Assembly: GCA_963828755.1 (NCBI GenBank)
Contig: CAWHFY010000010.1
Location: 62,001 to 126,000 of the forward strand
Length of the DNA stretch: 64,000 bases
Reading direction: 5' to 3'
DNA from: WHSW01 sp963828755
GTDB lineage: Bacteria; Actinomycetota; Thermoleophilia; Solirubrobacterales; 70-9
The number at the start of each line of letters is the position of its first letter. Position 1 is the stretch's first letter. The notes under the pieces are model-generated. The model saw nothing but the letters and a program-made list of their open reading frames with translations, was not told the DNA's origin and did not search any database. Position numbers and translations under genes: made by a program. Shown one piece after another: positions 9,306 to 17,825 of the stretch.

Positions 9306-10485
9306 TTGAGCGGCAGCCTATCTGGGGACCCTGGCTTGTCAAGCTCGGGTGACGCAGCGGTAGCGGTGATCGGCGGCGGCGTCGTCGGCGCAGCGGTGAC
9401 GCATGCGCTCACCGGCCGCGGCGTCGCCGCCATCCTGCTCGAGGCCGAGGCCGAGTTGGCGATGGCGGCGAGCGGCAGCAACTCCGGGATCCTTCACACC
9501 GGCTTCGACTCCGAGCCCGGCGAGCTCGAGACCGAGCTCATTCTGCGCGCCGCTGGGCTGCGCGAGCCGGTGCTCGATCGCCTCGGCGTGCCGGTGGTCC
9601 GCTGCGGGGCGTTGCTTCGGCCACGCACCGCGGGGGAGGCACGGACGGTCGCGCAGGTCGCCGCGAATGCCGAGCGCAATGGAGTTGCGGCCGACGCTCG
9701 CCGACGCCGGAGCGCTCGAGATCCCGGGCGAGTCGGTGACCGATCCCGTCGCGTACACCCTCGGACTCGCGGCCGGGGCAGCCGCCGGCGGCGCGCAAAT
9801 CCGCACCGGCGCACGGGTCGAGGCGATCGAGCGATCCGGCGAGCGGCTGACCCTGAAGACCGCCGACGGCGATCGGGTGAGCTGCTCGATCGCGGTCAAC
9901 TGCGCCGGGCTGCGCGCCGACGAGGTCGCCCGCCTGGCCGGCGACGAGAGCTTCTCGATCTACCCCCGCAAGGGCGAGTTCTTCGTCTTCGAGCCGCCGG
10001 ACGGCGCGCCGCTGGAGCGGATCCTGCTGCCGGTGCCGACGAAGCGGACCAAGGGTGTGCTGGTGTTCCCGACCGTCGACGGCAAGCTGGTCGCCGGTCC
10101 GACCGCTCACGACCAGGACGACAAGGAGGATTGGTCAGTGCGCGAGAGCGCTTTCGAAGAGGTGATGCCCAAGGTCCGATCGATGCTGCCGGCGCTCGAT
10201 GGCGCCGAGCCGATCGCCAGCTACGCCGGCCTGCGCCCAGCGGGCCGCGATTGCAACGACGTGATCGGACCGTCGTCAGCGTGCGCCTCGGTGATCAACG
10301 TCGCCGCGATCCGCTCGACCGGTCTCACCGCTTCGCTCGGGATCGCCGAGCACGTCCTCGGGCTGCTCGAGGCCGCCGGCGTCGAGCTCGTCGCCGAGCG
10401 CGAACTACCGCTTGCCGACCGAGACCTCGGCGGGACCCTGGGAGCCCTGGTGGCGGCGGGCCTGCTGGGGGAGTTCGCGGGCTGA
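9306..10485 (+). pseudogene. FAD-dependent oxidoreductase (GlpA/LhgO-like), one frameshift
   Basis: Starts at TTG 9306. The N-terminus holds the FAD dinucleotide loop AVIGGGVVGAAV and the motif SGSNSGILHTGFDS. Near 9680 the frame shifts by one and continues to 10485 with CAGLRADEVARLAGD, YPRKGEFFVF and GLRPAGRDCNDVIGP. The domain order fits the DAO family close to glycerol-3-phosphate dehydrogenase or L-2-hydroxyglutarate oxidase, with a BFD-like end missing. Its stop overlaps the start of the FGGY kinase, so the pair forms an operon. Confidence 0.75.
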
Positions 10486-10866
10486 TGACCGAGCCGCTGC
10501 TGCTCGGGATCGACGAAGGCACGACCGGTGTCAAGGCGGCGCTCTTCGACCGCGAGCTGACGCCAGGTCGCGGAAGCTCGCCGCGACAAGGTCAACCGCC
10601 ATCCGCAGCCCGGCTGGGTCGAGCAGGACGCGAACGAGGTGCTCGCGGCCGTGGTCGAGGCGGTCGGCGAGCTGCTGGCCGACGCCCCCGGCGAGGTTGT
10701 CGCCTGCGGACTGGACCACCAGGGCGAGTCGGTGCTGGCCTGGGATGCCGATAGCGGTGAGCCGCTTCGTCTCCGATCGTCGTCTGGCAGGACAAGCGCT
10801 CGCAGGAGGTGCTCGACCGGCTCGCCGAGCGCGAGGAGGAGGTCAGGGCGGCGAGCGGCCTCCCCT
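10485..10866 (+). pseudogene. FGGY-family carbohydrate kinase, N-terminal fragment with frameshifts
   Basis: ATG 10485 overlaps the oxidoreductase stop. LLLGIDEGTTGVKAALFD is the FGGY phosphate-binding start. Further pieces in other frames read HPQPGWVEQDANEV, CGLDHQGESVLAWD and WQDKRSQEVLDRLA. Similarity to glycerol kinase stops at SGLPFE (about 10,866), where sequence of an opposite-strand gene begins. About three quarters of the kinase is absent. Pairing with a GlpA-like oxidoreductase suggests polyol use. Confidence 0.7.
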
Positions 10867-10973
10867 TCGAAAACGAGCTTCGCGCCGTCGCGCTTCGCGA
10901 GCTCGCCCGCCAGCGCGCTCGCCCGGCGTGCGCCGTCGGACCCGTCAGTCGCCACCACGATCGTATTGAACAT
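10867..10973 (-). pseudogene. Universal stress protein, N-terminal 35 residues only
   Basis: MFNTIVVATDGSDGARRASA, then LAGELAKRDGAKLVF: a clear UspA start with the first strand, the ATDGS loop and the first helix. It ends at about 10,867 where FGGY kinase sequence from the other strand begins. It lies 15 bases after the permease stop and would be the second gene of that operon. The rest of the fold, including the ATP-binding G-rich loop, is missing. Confidence 0.7.
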
Positions 10974-10988
10974 TGCATTGCCTCCTTC

Positions 10989-12641
10989 TCAGTGCTGGTC
11001 GGGGGGGCTTGCCGCCGGCGGCGGATCGACGACCCTGCCGGTGTCGTCGGTATCTAGCTGGCTGATCGGGCCCTTGAACGTGTGCCGCGCCGAGATCAGC
11101 CACCACAGCCCCACGGCTGCGATCACCACGAGGACCGCGATTGGCGCGTAATTGACGTACTTCCAATCGAACGTGTTCGCCGGATCGTCGCCGGTCTGGG
11201 TACCCGGAGTGCCGATCGGCGACTGCGGGAGGCTGAAGATGATCACGCAGAGGATCACCCAGATCACGGCTGCAGGGTTCACCCACTTGTATTTGCGACC
11301 GAGCGTCCACGGGCCGGGCACGAACCTGCTGCCCATCCGCCAGCGGAGGAAGGTCGGGATCACGTAGGCGATATAGAGGCCGATCACGGCGATCGAGACC
11401 ACCGCGAAGAACGCGTAGGTGTAGTTGTTCTCGTCGCCCTCGAGCGCCGGAAGGGTGACCACCAGCGCCAGGAACGCCATGAACAGGACCGAGAACGCCG
11501 GAACGCGGTGGTGGTTGAGCCGGGTCCAGAGCCGGTGGCCTGGCACAGCGCGATCGCGGGAGAACGCGTAGCACATACGAGAAGCGCTGGTCAGGCACGC
11601 CATCCCGCAGAAAAGCTGACCGATCGTCGCGATCAGGATCACGGCCTTTGCCGATCCCGAGCCCAGGGCGCTGTCGAAGATCGCCAGTGAAGAACCGAGC
11701 CCGAAGCCGTTCCCCGCGTCGTTGATGAACTTGGGATCGATGGCTGCGAAGGTGATCGCCAGCAGGACGAGCCAGCCGATCGTCCCAGCCCAGAACACCG
11801 AGCGCCAGACGCCCCTCGCGGCGCCCAGCGCCGCACCCCGCGTCTCCTCGCTGATGTGGGCGGAGGCGTCGTACCCGGTCTGCGTGTACATCGTTAAGAG
11901 GAATCCCAGCGGAAGCACGTAGAACCAGAAGAACCCGCCGCTGGTGGCGCCGTCGATGAAGCCGGAGTTGTTGTAGGTCTGGGTGAAGACGAAATCGACG
12001 CTCTGATGCGTGTCGGGGACGATGATCAGGATCGCGATGATCACCGCGACACCGAGCACGTGCCACCAGACGGAGATGTTGTTGAACATCGCCACCAGCG
12101 GCGACGAGTAGATGTTGATCAGCGAGTGAATCACCAGGAAGAAGGCGAAGATGCCGAACGTCTCGAGTAGGACGTGGTCCGCGTCACCGAAGTTGACGAA
12201 CCCGAGATCGAGGCCGTAGAGGGAGAAGAGCGCGTACGCGAACTGCGCCGACGCGTAGACGACCGACGCGACGATGCCCACGAGCCCGATCAGGTTGAAC
12301 CAGCCGGTAAACCAGCCCCAGCCCTTGCCGCCGAGGTCGGATGCCCAGTAGTAGATCCCACCCGCAGTCGGATACTTCGAGACCAGCTCCGACATCGAGA
12401 ACGCGACCAGCAGGATCAGTCCGCAGATGATCGGCCAGCCCCACGAGATCGCAATCGGTCCGCCGTTGTTCCAAGCGATGAAGTAGGTGGTAAAGCACCC
12501 GGCGAGGACCGAGATGATCGTGAACGAGATCGCGAAGTTGGAAAACGAGCTCCAGGCCCGATCCAGCGACTGCTTGTAACCGAGCTCGGCGAGTCGCTGC
12601 TCGTCGGCTTCGTCCGGCGCCTTCAGACTGGCTGACTCCAT
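10989..12641 (-). CDS. APC-superfamily amino acid/amine permease
   Basis: 550 residues with about 12 hydrophobic segments. The N-terminal SNFAISFTIISVLAG and ELVSKYPTAGGIYYWAS are typical of the APC (amino acid/GABA/choline) branch; YDASAHISEETRGA is the conserved loop after TM6. ATG 12641 is chosen for its GGAGAG ribosome site; an in-frame start at 12716 is less likely. Imports amino acids or amines across the cell membrane. It may feed the amine cluster on the left, but the junction at 10,866 weakens that link. Confidence 0.9.
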   Translation of the reverse strand: MESASLKAPDEADEQRLAELGYKQSLDRAWSSFSNFAISFTIISVLAGCFTTYFIAWNNGGPIAISWGWPIICGLILLVAFSMSELVSKYPTAGGIYYWASDLGGKGWGWFTGWFNLIGLVGIVASVVYASAQFAYALFSLYGLDLGFVNFGDADHVLLETFGIFAFFLVIHSLINIYSSPLVAMFNNISVWWHVLGVAVIIAILIIVPDTHQSVDFVFTQTYNNSGFIDGATSGGFFWFYVLPLGFLLTMYTQTGYDASAHISEETRGAALGAARGVWRSVFWAGTIGWLVLLAITFAAIDPKFINDAGNGFGLGSSLAIFDSALGSGSAKAVILIATIGQLFCGMACLTSASRMCYAFSRDRAVPGHRLWTRLNHHRVPAFSVLFMAFLALVVTLPALEGDENNYTYAFFAVVSIAVIGLYIAYVIPTFLRWRMGSRFVPGPWTLGRKYKWVNPAAVIWVILCVIIFSLPQSPIGTPGTQTGDDPANTFDWKYVNYAPIAVLVVIAAVGLWWLISARHTFKGPISQLDTDDTGRVVDPPPAASPPDQH

Positions 12642-12908
12642 GTGGGGTCTCTCCTCCCTTGCGCGGCGCTCGCCGCAAATGGTGTACCCGTCCGACCTAT
12701 GGACGTGCTGGAACATATTTCGGCAAGAGGATCCGTGTCAACCCGTTTGTGAACTCGGTTCCAGATCGCGACATCTCTCGGCGCCGGGACCCGTACTGGA
12801 TCGTCGCCGGTGGCTAGGGCGCGAGCGGGCGTCGAGATCTTCGGCGAGTGAGTTGCCGGCGAGGTTGCGGCGGAGCCGCTGTTCGACCTCAGACTCGCGG
12901 GCGCGTCA

Positions 12909-13253
12909 CTAGCCCTGCGTCGCGCCTGCCTCGTCCTCGCTGTCGCCCTCCACCACGACGAGGCCGTAGGACTCGTCGAGGCGGACGTCGACCGTATTGC
13001 CGTCGGACTTGGTCACCTCGACCTCCCAGGTGGCGCCGTTCTCGGAGTCGCGCTCGACCGAGTTCGCGGTGCCGCCGTGGGTGATCTCGAGGGCCGCGGC
13101 GGTCGCCTGGTCGGCGCCTGGGCCGCTGACGGTCGCGTCGCCGCCGTCGTCGCCGCCGCCGATTCCGCCGGTCGCCGCGGCCACACCGACGCCGCCCGCC
13201 GAGATCGCGAGGATGGTGCCGCCTAGCACCAGGTATTTGCGGTTCAGGTCCAT
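12909..13253 (-). CDS. Exported PepSY-domain protein
   Basis: 114 residues starting at ATG 13253 behind AGGAGGAAG. A hydrophobic stretch after MDLNRKYLVLGG acts as signal or anchor, followed by a Gly/Asp linker and a PepSY-like fold (ALEITHGGTANSVERDS, TWEVEVTKSDGNTVDVRLDE). PepSY proteins are thought to bind and inhibit peptidases or sense envelope state. Paralogue of the gene at 15746. Two TGAAA repeats 11 bp apart lie upstream. Confidence 0.82.
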   Translation of the reverse strand: MDLNRKYLVLGGTILAISAGGVGVAAATGGIGGGDDGGDATVSGPGADQATAAALEITHGGTANSVERDSENGATWEVEVTKSDGNTVDVRLDESYGLVVVEGDSEDEAGATQG

Positions 13254-13311
13254 GCCTTCTTCCTCCTGCTCTGGTTGGCCATTTTGCAACCACATGTCTA
13301 CGGCGCGCCGA

Positions 13312-13327
13312 TGAAACCCCGGTGAAA
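13312..13327. promoter_or_regulatory. TGAAA direct repeat, 11-bp period (putative response-regulator site)
   Basis: TGAAA at 13312 and again at 13323, exactly 11 bp apart, about 60 bp upstream of the minus-strand PepSY gene. The same spacing recurs at 15654/15665 and 16228/16239. Confidence 0.5.
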
Positions 13328-13361
13328 GCCCAGAGCCAGGCGCTCTGAGACGATCACGGGA

Positions 13362-13577
13362 ATGTGCGCGCGGCTACGCGGCAATCCGGAACCGGGAGCG
13401 GCGGTCACCGTCCTGTCGTTCGGCGATCCGGTGGCCGGGGTCGTCGTCACCGTCAACGACGATCGCAGGAGCGTCGAGGTCTTGCTCGACACCGAGCAGC
13501 GGCTCACGTTCCGGCTGCGGCGGGCCACCGGGCGCTTCGAATCAGCCGACGGAAGGCGGCTGCGCTTCGAGGACTGA
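13362..13577 (+). CDS. Small hypothetical protein, 71 aa
   Basis: ATG 13362; product MCARLRGNPEPGAAVTVLSF continuing with alternating hydrophobic and charged residues (VVVTVNDDRRSVEVLLD, LTFRLRRATGRFE), compatible with a small beta-sheet protein. No signal peptide. It sits alone between the PepSY gene and the histidine kinase. No family recognised. Confidence 0.5.
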   Translation: MCARLRGNPEPGAAVTVLSFGDPVAGVVVTVNDDRRSVEVLLDTEQRLTFRLRRATGRFESADGRRLRFED

Positions 13578-13583
13578 GGCCGT

Positions 13584-14962
13584 TCAGGCTGCGGCGGCGG
13601 GCAGCTCGATCCAGACGTCCGCGCCGCCCTCGGGGCGGTTGCGGGCGTGCGCGGAGCCGCCGTGGGCGCGGGCGATCGAGTCGACCACCGCGAGCCCGAG
13701 GCCGCTGCCGCCGCGACCGCGAGCGGCGTCGGCGCGGCTGAAGCGCTCGAAGGCTCGGCCGATGAAGTCCTCCGGGATCCCGTCGCCTTCGTCGGTGACG
13801 TGGAGCTCGATCAGGTCGCCGCTGCGGCGGGCCTCGATCCTGACCGTGCCGGCGCCGTGCATGAAGGCGTTCTCGACCAGGTTGGTGAGCGCCTGCTCGA
13901 TCCGGGTCCGATCGGCCACGAGCAGCTCGCCGTCGGTCGGTTCAACCTCGAGCCGGCGCCCGGCGCGCGCTGCCCGCGCCTCGAAGCGGGCGCCGATCGC
14001 CCCCAGCATGTCGTCGATCGCGAGCCGCTCCGGGTTGATCGAGAGCTCGCCGTCCTCGGAGCGCGCGACCACCAGCAGCTGCTCGGCGAGCGCGATCAGC
14101 CGGTCGATCTCGTCGCTGGCCGAGCCGATCGCCGCCCGCAGCTCGACCTCGTCGCGTGCGTGCAACAGGGCCAGCTCGAGCTCGACCTTGTGCAGCGCCA
14201 GCGGCGTACGCAGCTCGTGGCTCGCGTCATCGACGAAGCGACGCTCGCGCGCGAGCGCCTGCTCGAGCCGCGCGAGCATCTCGTTGAGGGTCTCGCCGAG
14301 GCGCGACAGCTCGTCGCGGGCCTCCGGCACCGGGAGGCGCGCCCCCGGATCGTGCGCGGAGATCTCCGCGGCTCGCCGGCGCATCGCGTCGACCGGCCGC
14401 AGCGCCGAGCCGGCGACCCAGTATCCGGCGAGCGAGGCGAGCAGCAGTGCCACCGGGCCGCCGATCAAGAGCAATTTTGCGAGGCTCGCTCACCGCTTCG
14501 TCGTGATCGCCGAGCGACGAGCCGACCACCGCGATCACCGGCTTGCCGTCAAGCTCGGTCGGCGCCGCGAGGATGCGAGCCTCGCTCTCGATTCCCGGCA
14601 CATCGGGGCGGTTGAAGAAGGTGCGGGCCATCGGAGGCCCGGGAGAGCTGGTCGGGGCCGAGGACGAGCGTCCGACGGAGTTGCGGGGTCGCGTCGAGCA
14701 CGCTGCCGTCGGTGCTGACGATCTCGGCGAAGCTCTCGTCCTGTTCGATCAACGGGTTCGCGGCGGCATCGGACAGGCGTTCCCCCGTCTGCCGCGTCAG
14801 CGCCGCGACCTCGGTCGCCCGCGAGCGCAGCGCCGTGTCGACCGACTCGCTGAGCTGGGCGTCGAGCCGCAGATAGAGGAAGAGGCCGACGGCGACCAGC
14901 ACCACCGCCATCACTGCGGCGAAGACCAGGGTCACCCGGACCCTGATCGGGATCCGCCTCAC
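13584..14962 (-). pseudogene. Sensor histidine kinase of the OmpR-type pair, two frameshifts
   Basis: ATG 14962 overlaps the regulator's TGA (ATGA). The order is N-terminal TM (VTLVFAAVMAVVLVAVGLFL), an extracytoplasmic domain, a second TM (LLIGGPVALLLASLAGYWVA), HAMP, HisKA with DDASHELRTPL (phospho-His), and HATPase_c with ENAFMHG, DEGDGIPED and GSGLGLAVV. Frame changes fall near 14,635 and 14,480, both in the sensor part. Every catalytic box is intact, so the gene is probably functional and the indels are sequence errors. Confidence 0.82.
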
Positions 14963-15630
14963 GGCTCGCGCAATCGGTAGCCGGAGCCGCGCACGGTTTC
15001 GATCGAATCGGTGCCGAACGGCTTGTCGATCTTCCGTCGCAGGAAGCGGACGTATGAGTCCACGACGTTGGAGCGGTTCTCGTAGTCGTAGTCCCAGGCC
15101 TGCTCGAGCAGCGCGTAGCGCGACAGCACCTGGCCGGGTCGGCGCATGAACGTCTCGAGGATTGCGAACTCCTTCGCCGAGAGCTCGATCTCGGTGTCCC
15201 CGCGCGAGACGCGCTTGGTCGCCGGGTCGAGGCGCAGGTCGCCGACCTGAAGCTCGACCGGGCGCTCGACCGACCCCCGGCGCACCAGCGCCCGCAGCCG
15301 TGCCAGCAGCTCGGCGAACGAGAAGGGCTTCGTCATGTAGTCGTCGGCGCCGCCGTCGAGGCCCTCGACCCGGTCGCTGACCGCGTCGCGGGCCGTCAGC
15401 AGGAGGATCGGCGCCCAGACGCCCGTGGCGCGCAACCGGCGACAGACCTCGAAGCCGTCGATCCCGGGCAGCATCAGGTCGAGCACGATCGCGTCGTAGT
15501 CGGTCGCCTCGGCCATCCAGAGCGCGTCCTCGCCGTTGATCGCGACGTCGGCAGCGATCCCCTCGCCGCGCATCCCGCGCCGGATCAGCGCGGCCATCTT
15601 GACCTCGTCCTCGACGATCAGAACGCGCAT
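14959..15630 (-). CDS. OmpR/PhoB-family response regulator
   Basis: 223 residues: receiver domain with the DE acidic pair (VEDEV), phospho-acceptor Asp in VLDLMLPG, conserved Thr in LLLTAR and Lys in MTKPFS, then a winged-helix domain (ELSAKEFAILETFMRRPG, VVDSYVRFLRRKID, GSGYRL). It is first in the operon with the kinase. The region upstream (15644-15698) carries 11-bp phased repeats of the type OmpR-family regulators bind, suggesting autoregulation. Confidence 0.95.
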   Translation of the reverse strand: MRVLIVEDEVKMAALIRRGMRGEGIAADVAINGEDALWMAEATDYDAIVLDLMLPGIDGFEVCRRLRATGVWAPILLLTARDAVSDRVEGLDGGADDYMTKPFSFAELLARLRALVRRGSVERPVELQVGDLRLDPATKRVSRGDTEIELSAKEFAILETFMRRPGQVLSRYALLEQAWDYDYENRSNVVDSYVRFLRRKIDKPFGTDSIETVRGSGYRLREP

Positions 15631-15643
15631 ACGGGCAAGCCTA

Positions 15644-15698
15644 TGAGTGGGAATGAAAGGAAGATGAAAACCGCCCGGTCGCTTTCACGCTCAATTCA
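15644..15698. promoter_or_regulatory. Phased TGAAA / TTTCA repeats between the regulator and PepSY genes
   Basis: TGAGT (15644), TGAAA (15654) and TGAAA (15665), then on the opposite strand TTTCA (ending 15687) and ATTCA (ending 15698). Each consecutive TGAAA/TTTCA pair is 11 bp apart, one helical turn. The array lies in the 115-bp divergent intergenic region. Confidence 0.6.
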
Positions 15699-15745
15699 TC
15701 GAACGCGCCTAGCCTCGACACGAGGCCTCGACGACTGGAGTTGAG

Positions 15746-16147
15746 ATGAACGAGAAGCTCAAGCGTGGACTGCTCGCGGCGGCCGCGGTGGCTGCTCTCG
15801 CCGCCGGCGGTGCGGCGATCGCCGGCGCGACCGGCAACGAGGCGAGCGCGCCGACTGCGTCGCCGGGTGGCGGCGCGCAGGCCGGCGGCGACGTGGGCGC
15901 CAAGGATGACGAGGCGGGTCGCGACGACGGCAATGGCCAGCCGGTGACCGGTAGCCCGCTCGATCGGGCGAGCGCGGTCGCCCTGAAGCGCACCGGCGGC
16001 GGTCAGGTGACCGGGAGCGAGATCCGCGATGAAGAGGGTTACTACGAGATCGAGATCACGAAGCCGGACGGCAGCCAGATCGACGTCCACCTCGACAGCG
16101 ACCTCAACGTGCTCGACGCGAGCTCAGACGGCAGCGGCGAGAACTGA
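15746..16147 (+). CDS. Exported PepSY-domain protein
   Basis: 133 residues: signal peptide (KLKRGLLAAAAVAALAAGGA), a disordered Gly/Asp linker, then a PepSY-type domain (SAVALKRTGGGQVTGSEIRD, YYEIEITKPDGSQIDVHLDS). The C-terminus is acidic. Divergent from the two-component genes, with phased repeats between them, so it is a likely regulon member. Probably a periplasm-equivalent/cell-wall protein that senses or buffers envelope conditions. Confidence 0.85.
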   Translation: MNEKLKRGLLAAAAVAALAAGGAAIAGATGNEASAPTASPGGGAQAGGDVGAKDDEAGRDDGNGQPVTGSPLDRASAVALKRTGGGQVTGSEIRDEEGYYEIEITKPDGSQIDVHLDSDLNVLDASSDGSGEN

Positions 16148-16167
16148 TCGAGATTCCCCCACAACCC

Positions 16168-16197
16168 GGTGCTCAGCCGCATCAGCCGCTGAGCACC
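16168..16197 (+). terminator. Perfect 10-bp hairpin after the PepSY gene
   Basis: GGTGCTCAGC (16168-16177) and GCTGAGCACC (16188-16197) are perfectly complementary around a 10-base loop, 20 bases after the stop at 16147. Confidence 0.75.
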
Positions 16198-16227
16198 GCG
16201 CTGGTCGCGTACCTCCAGGGCCCAGCG

Positions 16228-16281
16228 TGAAAGGGCGATGAAGGCCGTCGCGGCTTTCGGCCATTTTTCACACGGCTTTCA
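16228..16281. promoter_or_regulatory. Phased TGAAA / TTTCA repeats upstream of the 236-aa secreted protein
   Basis: TGAAA at 16228 and TGAAG at 16239 (11 bp), then TTTCA ending at 16270 and at 16281 (again 11 bp). Same layout as 15644-15698, 90-140 bp upstream of ATG 16372. Confidence 0.6.
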
Positions 16282-16371
16282 TTTTCGTCGGCGATAAGGC
16301 GACTGAACGACCGAAGGAGCCCAGGTGAACCCGACGGCTATCCGCACGACCCTGATGAGGAAGGAACTCCC

Positions 16372-17082
16372 ATGACAGCCCCAACCATGCCCAGAATCCT
16401 CGCCGTGGTCGCGATCTGCACGGCTGCGATCGGATGGTCAAGCGTCGGCGCCGTGGCGGCCGCCGACGGGCCGGGGTTCAGCGACCCGACCCGGATCGAC
16501 AACCCATACCTGCCGCTGAGCAAGTTCCACCGCTGCACGCTGCGCGGCCACGAGGGCGATCAGCGACTGCGGATCAAGCGCACCGTCCTCGATCGCACCC
16601 GGACCTTCGTCGTCGACGGGTCGCCGATCGAGGCGATGGTGGTCAAGGACCGCGTCCACGCCGACGGCGAGCTGATCGAGTCGACCCACGACTTCTTCGC
16701 GCAGTCGGACGTCGGCGACGTGCACTACCTCGGTGAGCGCGTCGACAACCTGCGCAACGGGCACGTCGTCGACCATCACGGCAGTTGGATCTACGGTCGC
16801 GACACGAACCAACTCGGCGTGCTGATGCCCGCCCGCCCGCATCCCGGGCGCCATTGGCTCTCCGAGGACGCGGCGCCGATCACGGTCGAGCACGACCGCG
16901 TCGTCGCCCGCCTGGGCCGGGTCGAGGTCGGAGGCCGGACCTACGACCACGTGGTCAAGGTGCGCGAGTTCGCGCTGCCCGACAAGGAGGTCGAGTACAA
17001 GCTCTACGCGCGGGGCGTCGGCGTGATCGCCGAGCTGCCGCCCGAGGGCGAGGTCGACCTGGTCGGCTGCACGGGGGCGTAG
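16372..17082 (+). CDS. Secreted protein of unknown function, 236 aa
   Basis: Signal peptide ending near AVAAADG, then PTRIDNPYLPLSKFHRCTLR and a beta-rich domain (TFVVDGSPIEAMVVKD, DFFAQSDVGDVHYLGERVDN, VKVREFALPDKEVEYKLYAR). Two Cys may form a disulfide (one near residue 57, one in VGCTGA at the end). ATG 16372 follows a GGAAGGAACTCCC ribosome-site region. No catalytic motif recognised. The phased repeats upstream place it with the two-component system. Confidence 0.8.
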   Translation: MTAPTMPRILAVVAICTAAIGWSSVGAVAAADGPGFSDPTRIDNPYLPLSKFHRCTLRGHEGDQRLRIKRTVLDRTRTFVVDGSPIEAMVVKDRVHADGELIESTHDFFAQSDVGDVHYLGERVDNLRNGHVVDHHGSWIYGRDTNQLGVLMPARPHPGRHWLSEDAAPITVEHDRVVARLGRVEVGGRTYDHVVKVREFALPDKEVEYKLYARGVGVIAELPPEGEVDLVGCTGA

Positions 17083-17083
17083 C

Positions 17084-17794
17084 TCAAACGAGCCCGGTCA
17101 GGATGTGCTCGGTGCCCCGGACGTGGTGGCGAATCAGCTTCGCCGCCGCGTCCGCGTCACCCTCGCGCAGGTGGGCGACGAGCTTTCGGTGCTGGGCGTT
17201 GGAGCGCGTCAGCACCTCCTCCGGATGGGCGATCAGGGAGATGAGATCGCTCATCTGCGCCTGGACCTCGGTCATCTCGGTGACGAGGTAACGGGAGTGG
17301 GCGGCGGCCGCGAGGCCGATGTGGAAGCGGATGTCGGCGCGCCGGTAGGCGTCGAACTCGGTGTCGGCGGCCATCCGCTCGACCCAGGCGTCGAGCGCGT
17401 CGAGGTCCTCGCGGTCCGCGCGCTCGGCGGCGAGGATCGCCGAGCCGACCTCGATTGCGACCCGGTGGTCGAGCACCGCCCAGGCGTCGTCGCCGAGCGG
17501 GTCGGCGGCCTCGTCGCGCTCGGCGAGCGGGGGGCGCTCCGCGACGAAGGTGCCGCCGGCGCGGCCGCGGACCGAGTTCAGGTGGCCCGATTGGACCAGG
17601 GTCGTGATCGCCTGGCGCAGGGTCGACCGCGAGATCCGCAGCTCGTGGGCGAGCCGTCGCTCGGGCGGCAGCTGGGTGCCGGGGGCGAGCAGGCCGGTGC
17701 GGATCGCCGTCCCCAGCCGCTCGACGGTCTCCTCGAAGGTGGTGGGCGGGCGAACCGGTTTGAACACCGCCTCGACCGCACGATCGCGCTTCAC
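17084..17794 (-). CDS. GntR/FadR-family transcriptional regulator
   Basis: 236 residues from GTG 17794, with TACGGT six bases before the start (leaderless). N-terminal GntR winged helix (GLLAPGTQLPPERRLAHELR, SRSTLRQAITTL, GRAGGTFVAE). C-terminal FCD domain with metal-ligand-type residues (FHIGLAAAAHSR, NAQHRKLVAHL, HHVRGTEH). FadR-type regulators respond to small carboxylates or acyl-CoA. No obvious target operon is adjacent, apart from the HAD gene upstream on the same strand. Confidence 0.9.
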   Translation of the reverse strand: MKRDRAVEAVFKPVRPPTTFEETVERLGTAIRTGLLAPGTQLPPERRLAHELRISRSTLRQAITTLVQSGHLNSVRGRAGGTFVAERPPLAERDEAADPLGDDAWAVLDHRVAIEVGSAILAAERADREDLDALDAWVERMAADTEFDAYRRADIRFHIGLAAAAHSRYLVTEMTEVQAQMSDLISLIAHPEEVLTRSNAQHRKLVAHLREGDADAAAKLIRHHVRGTEHILTGLV

Positions 17795-17825
17795 CGATCT
17801 ACCGTAACGCGCAGCGGCGGGGTTC

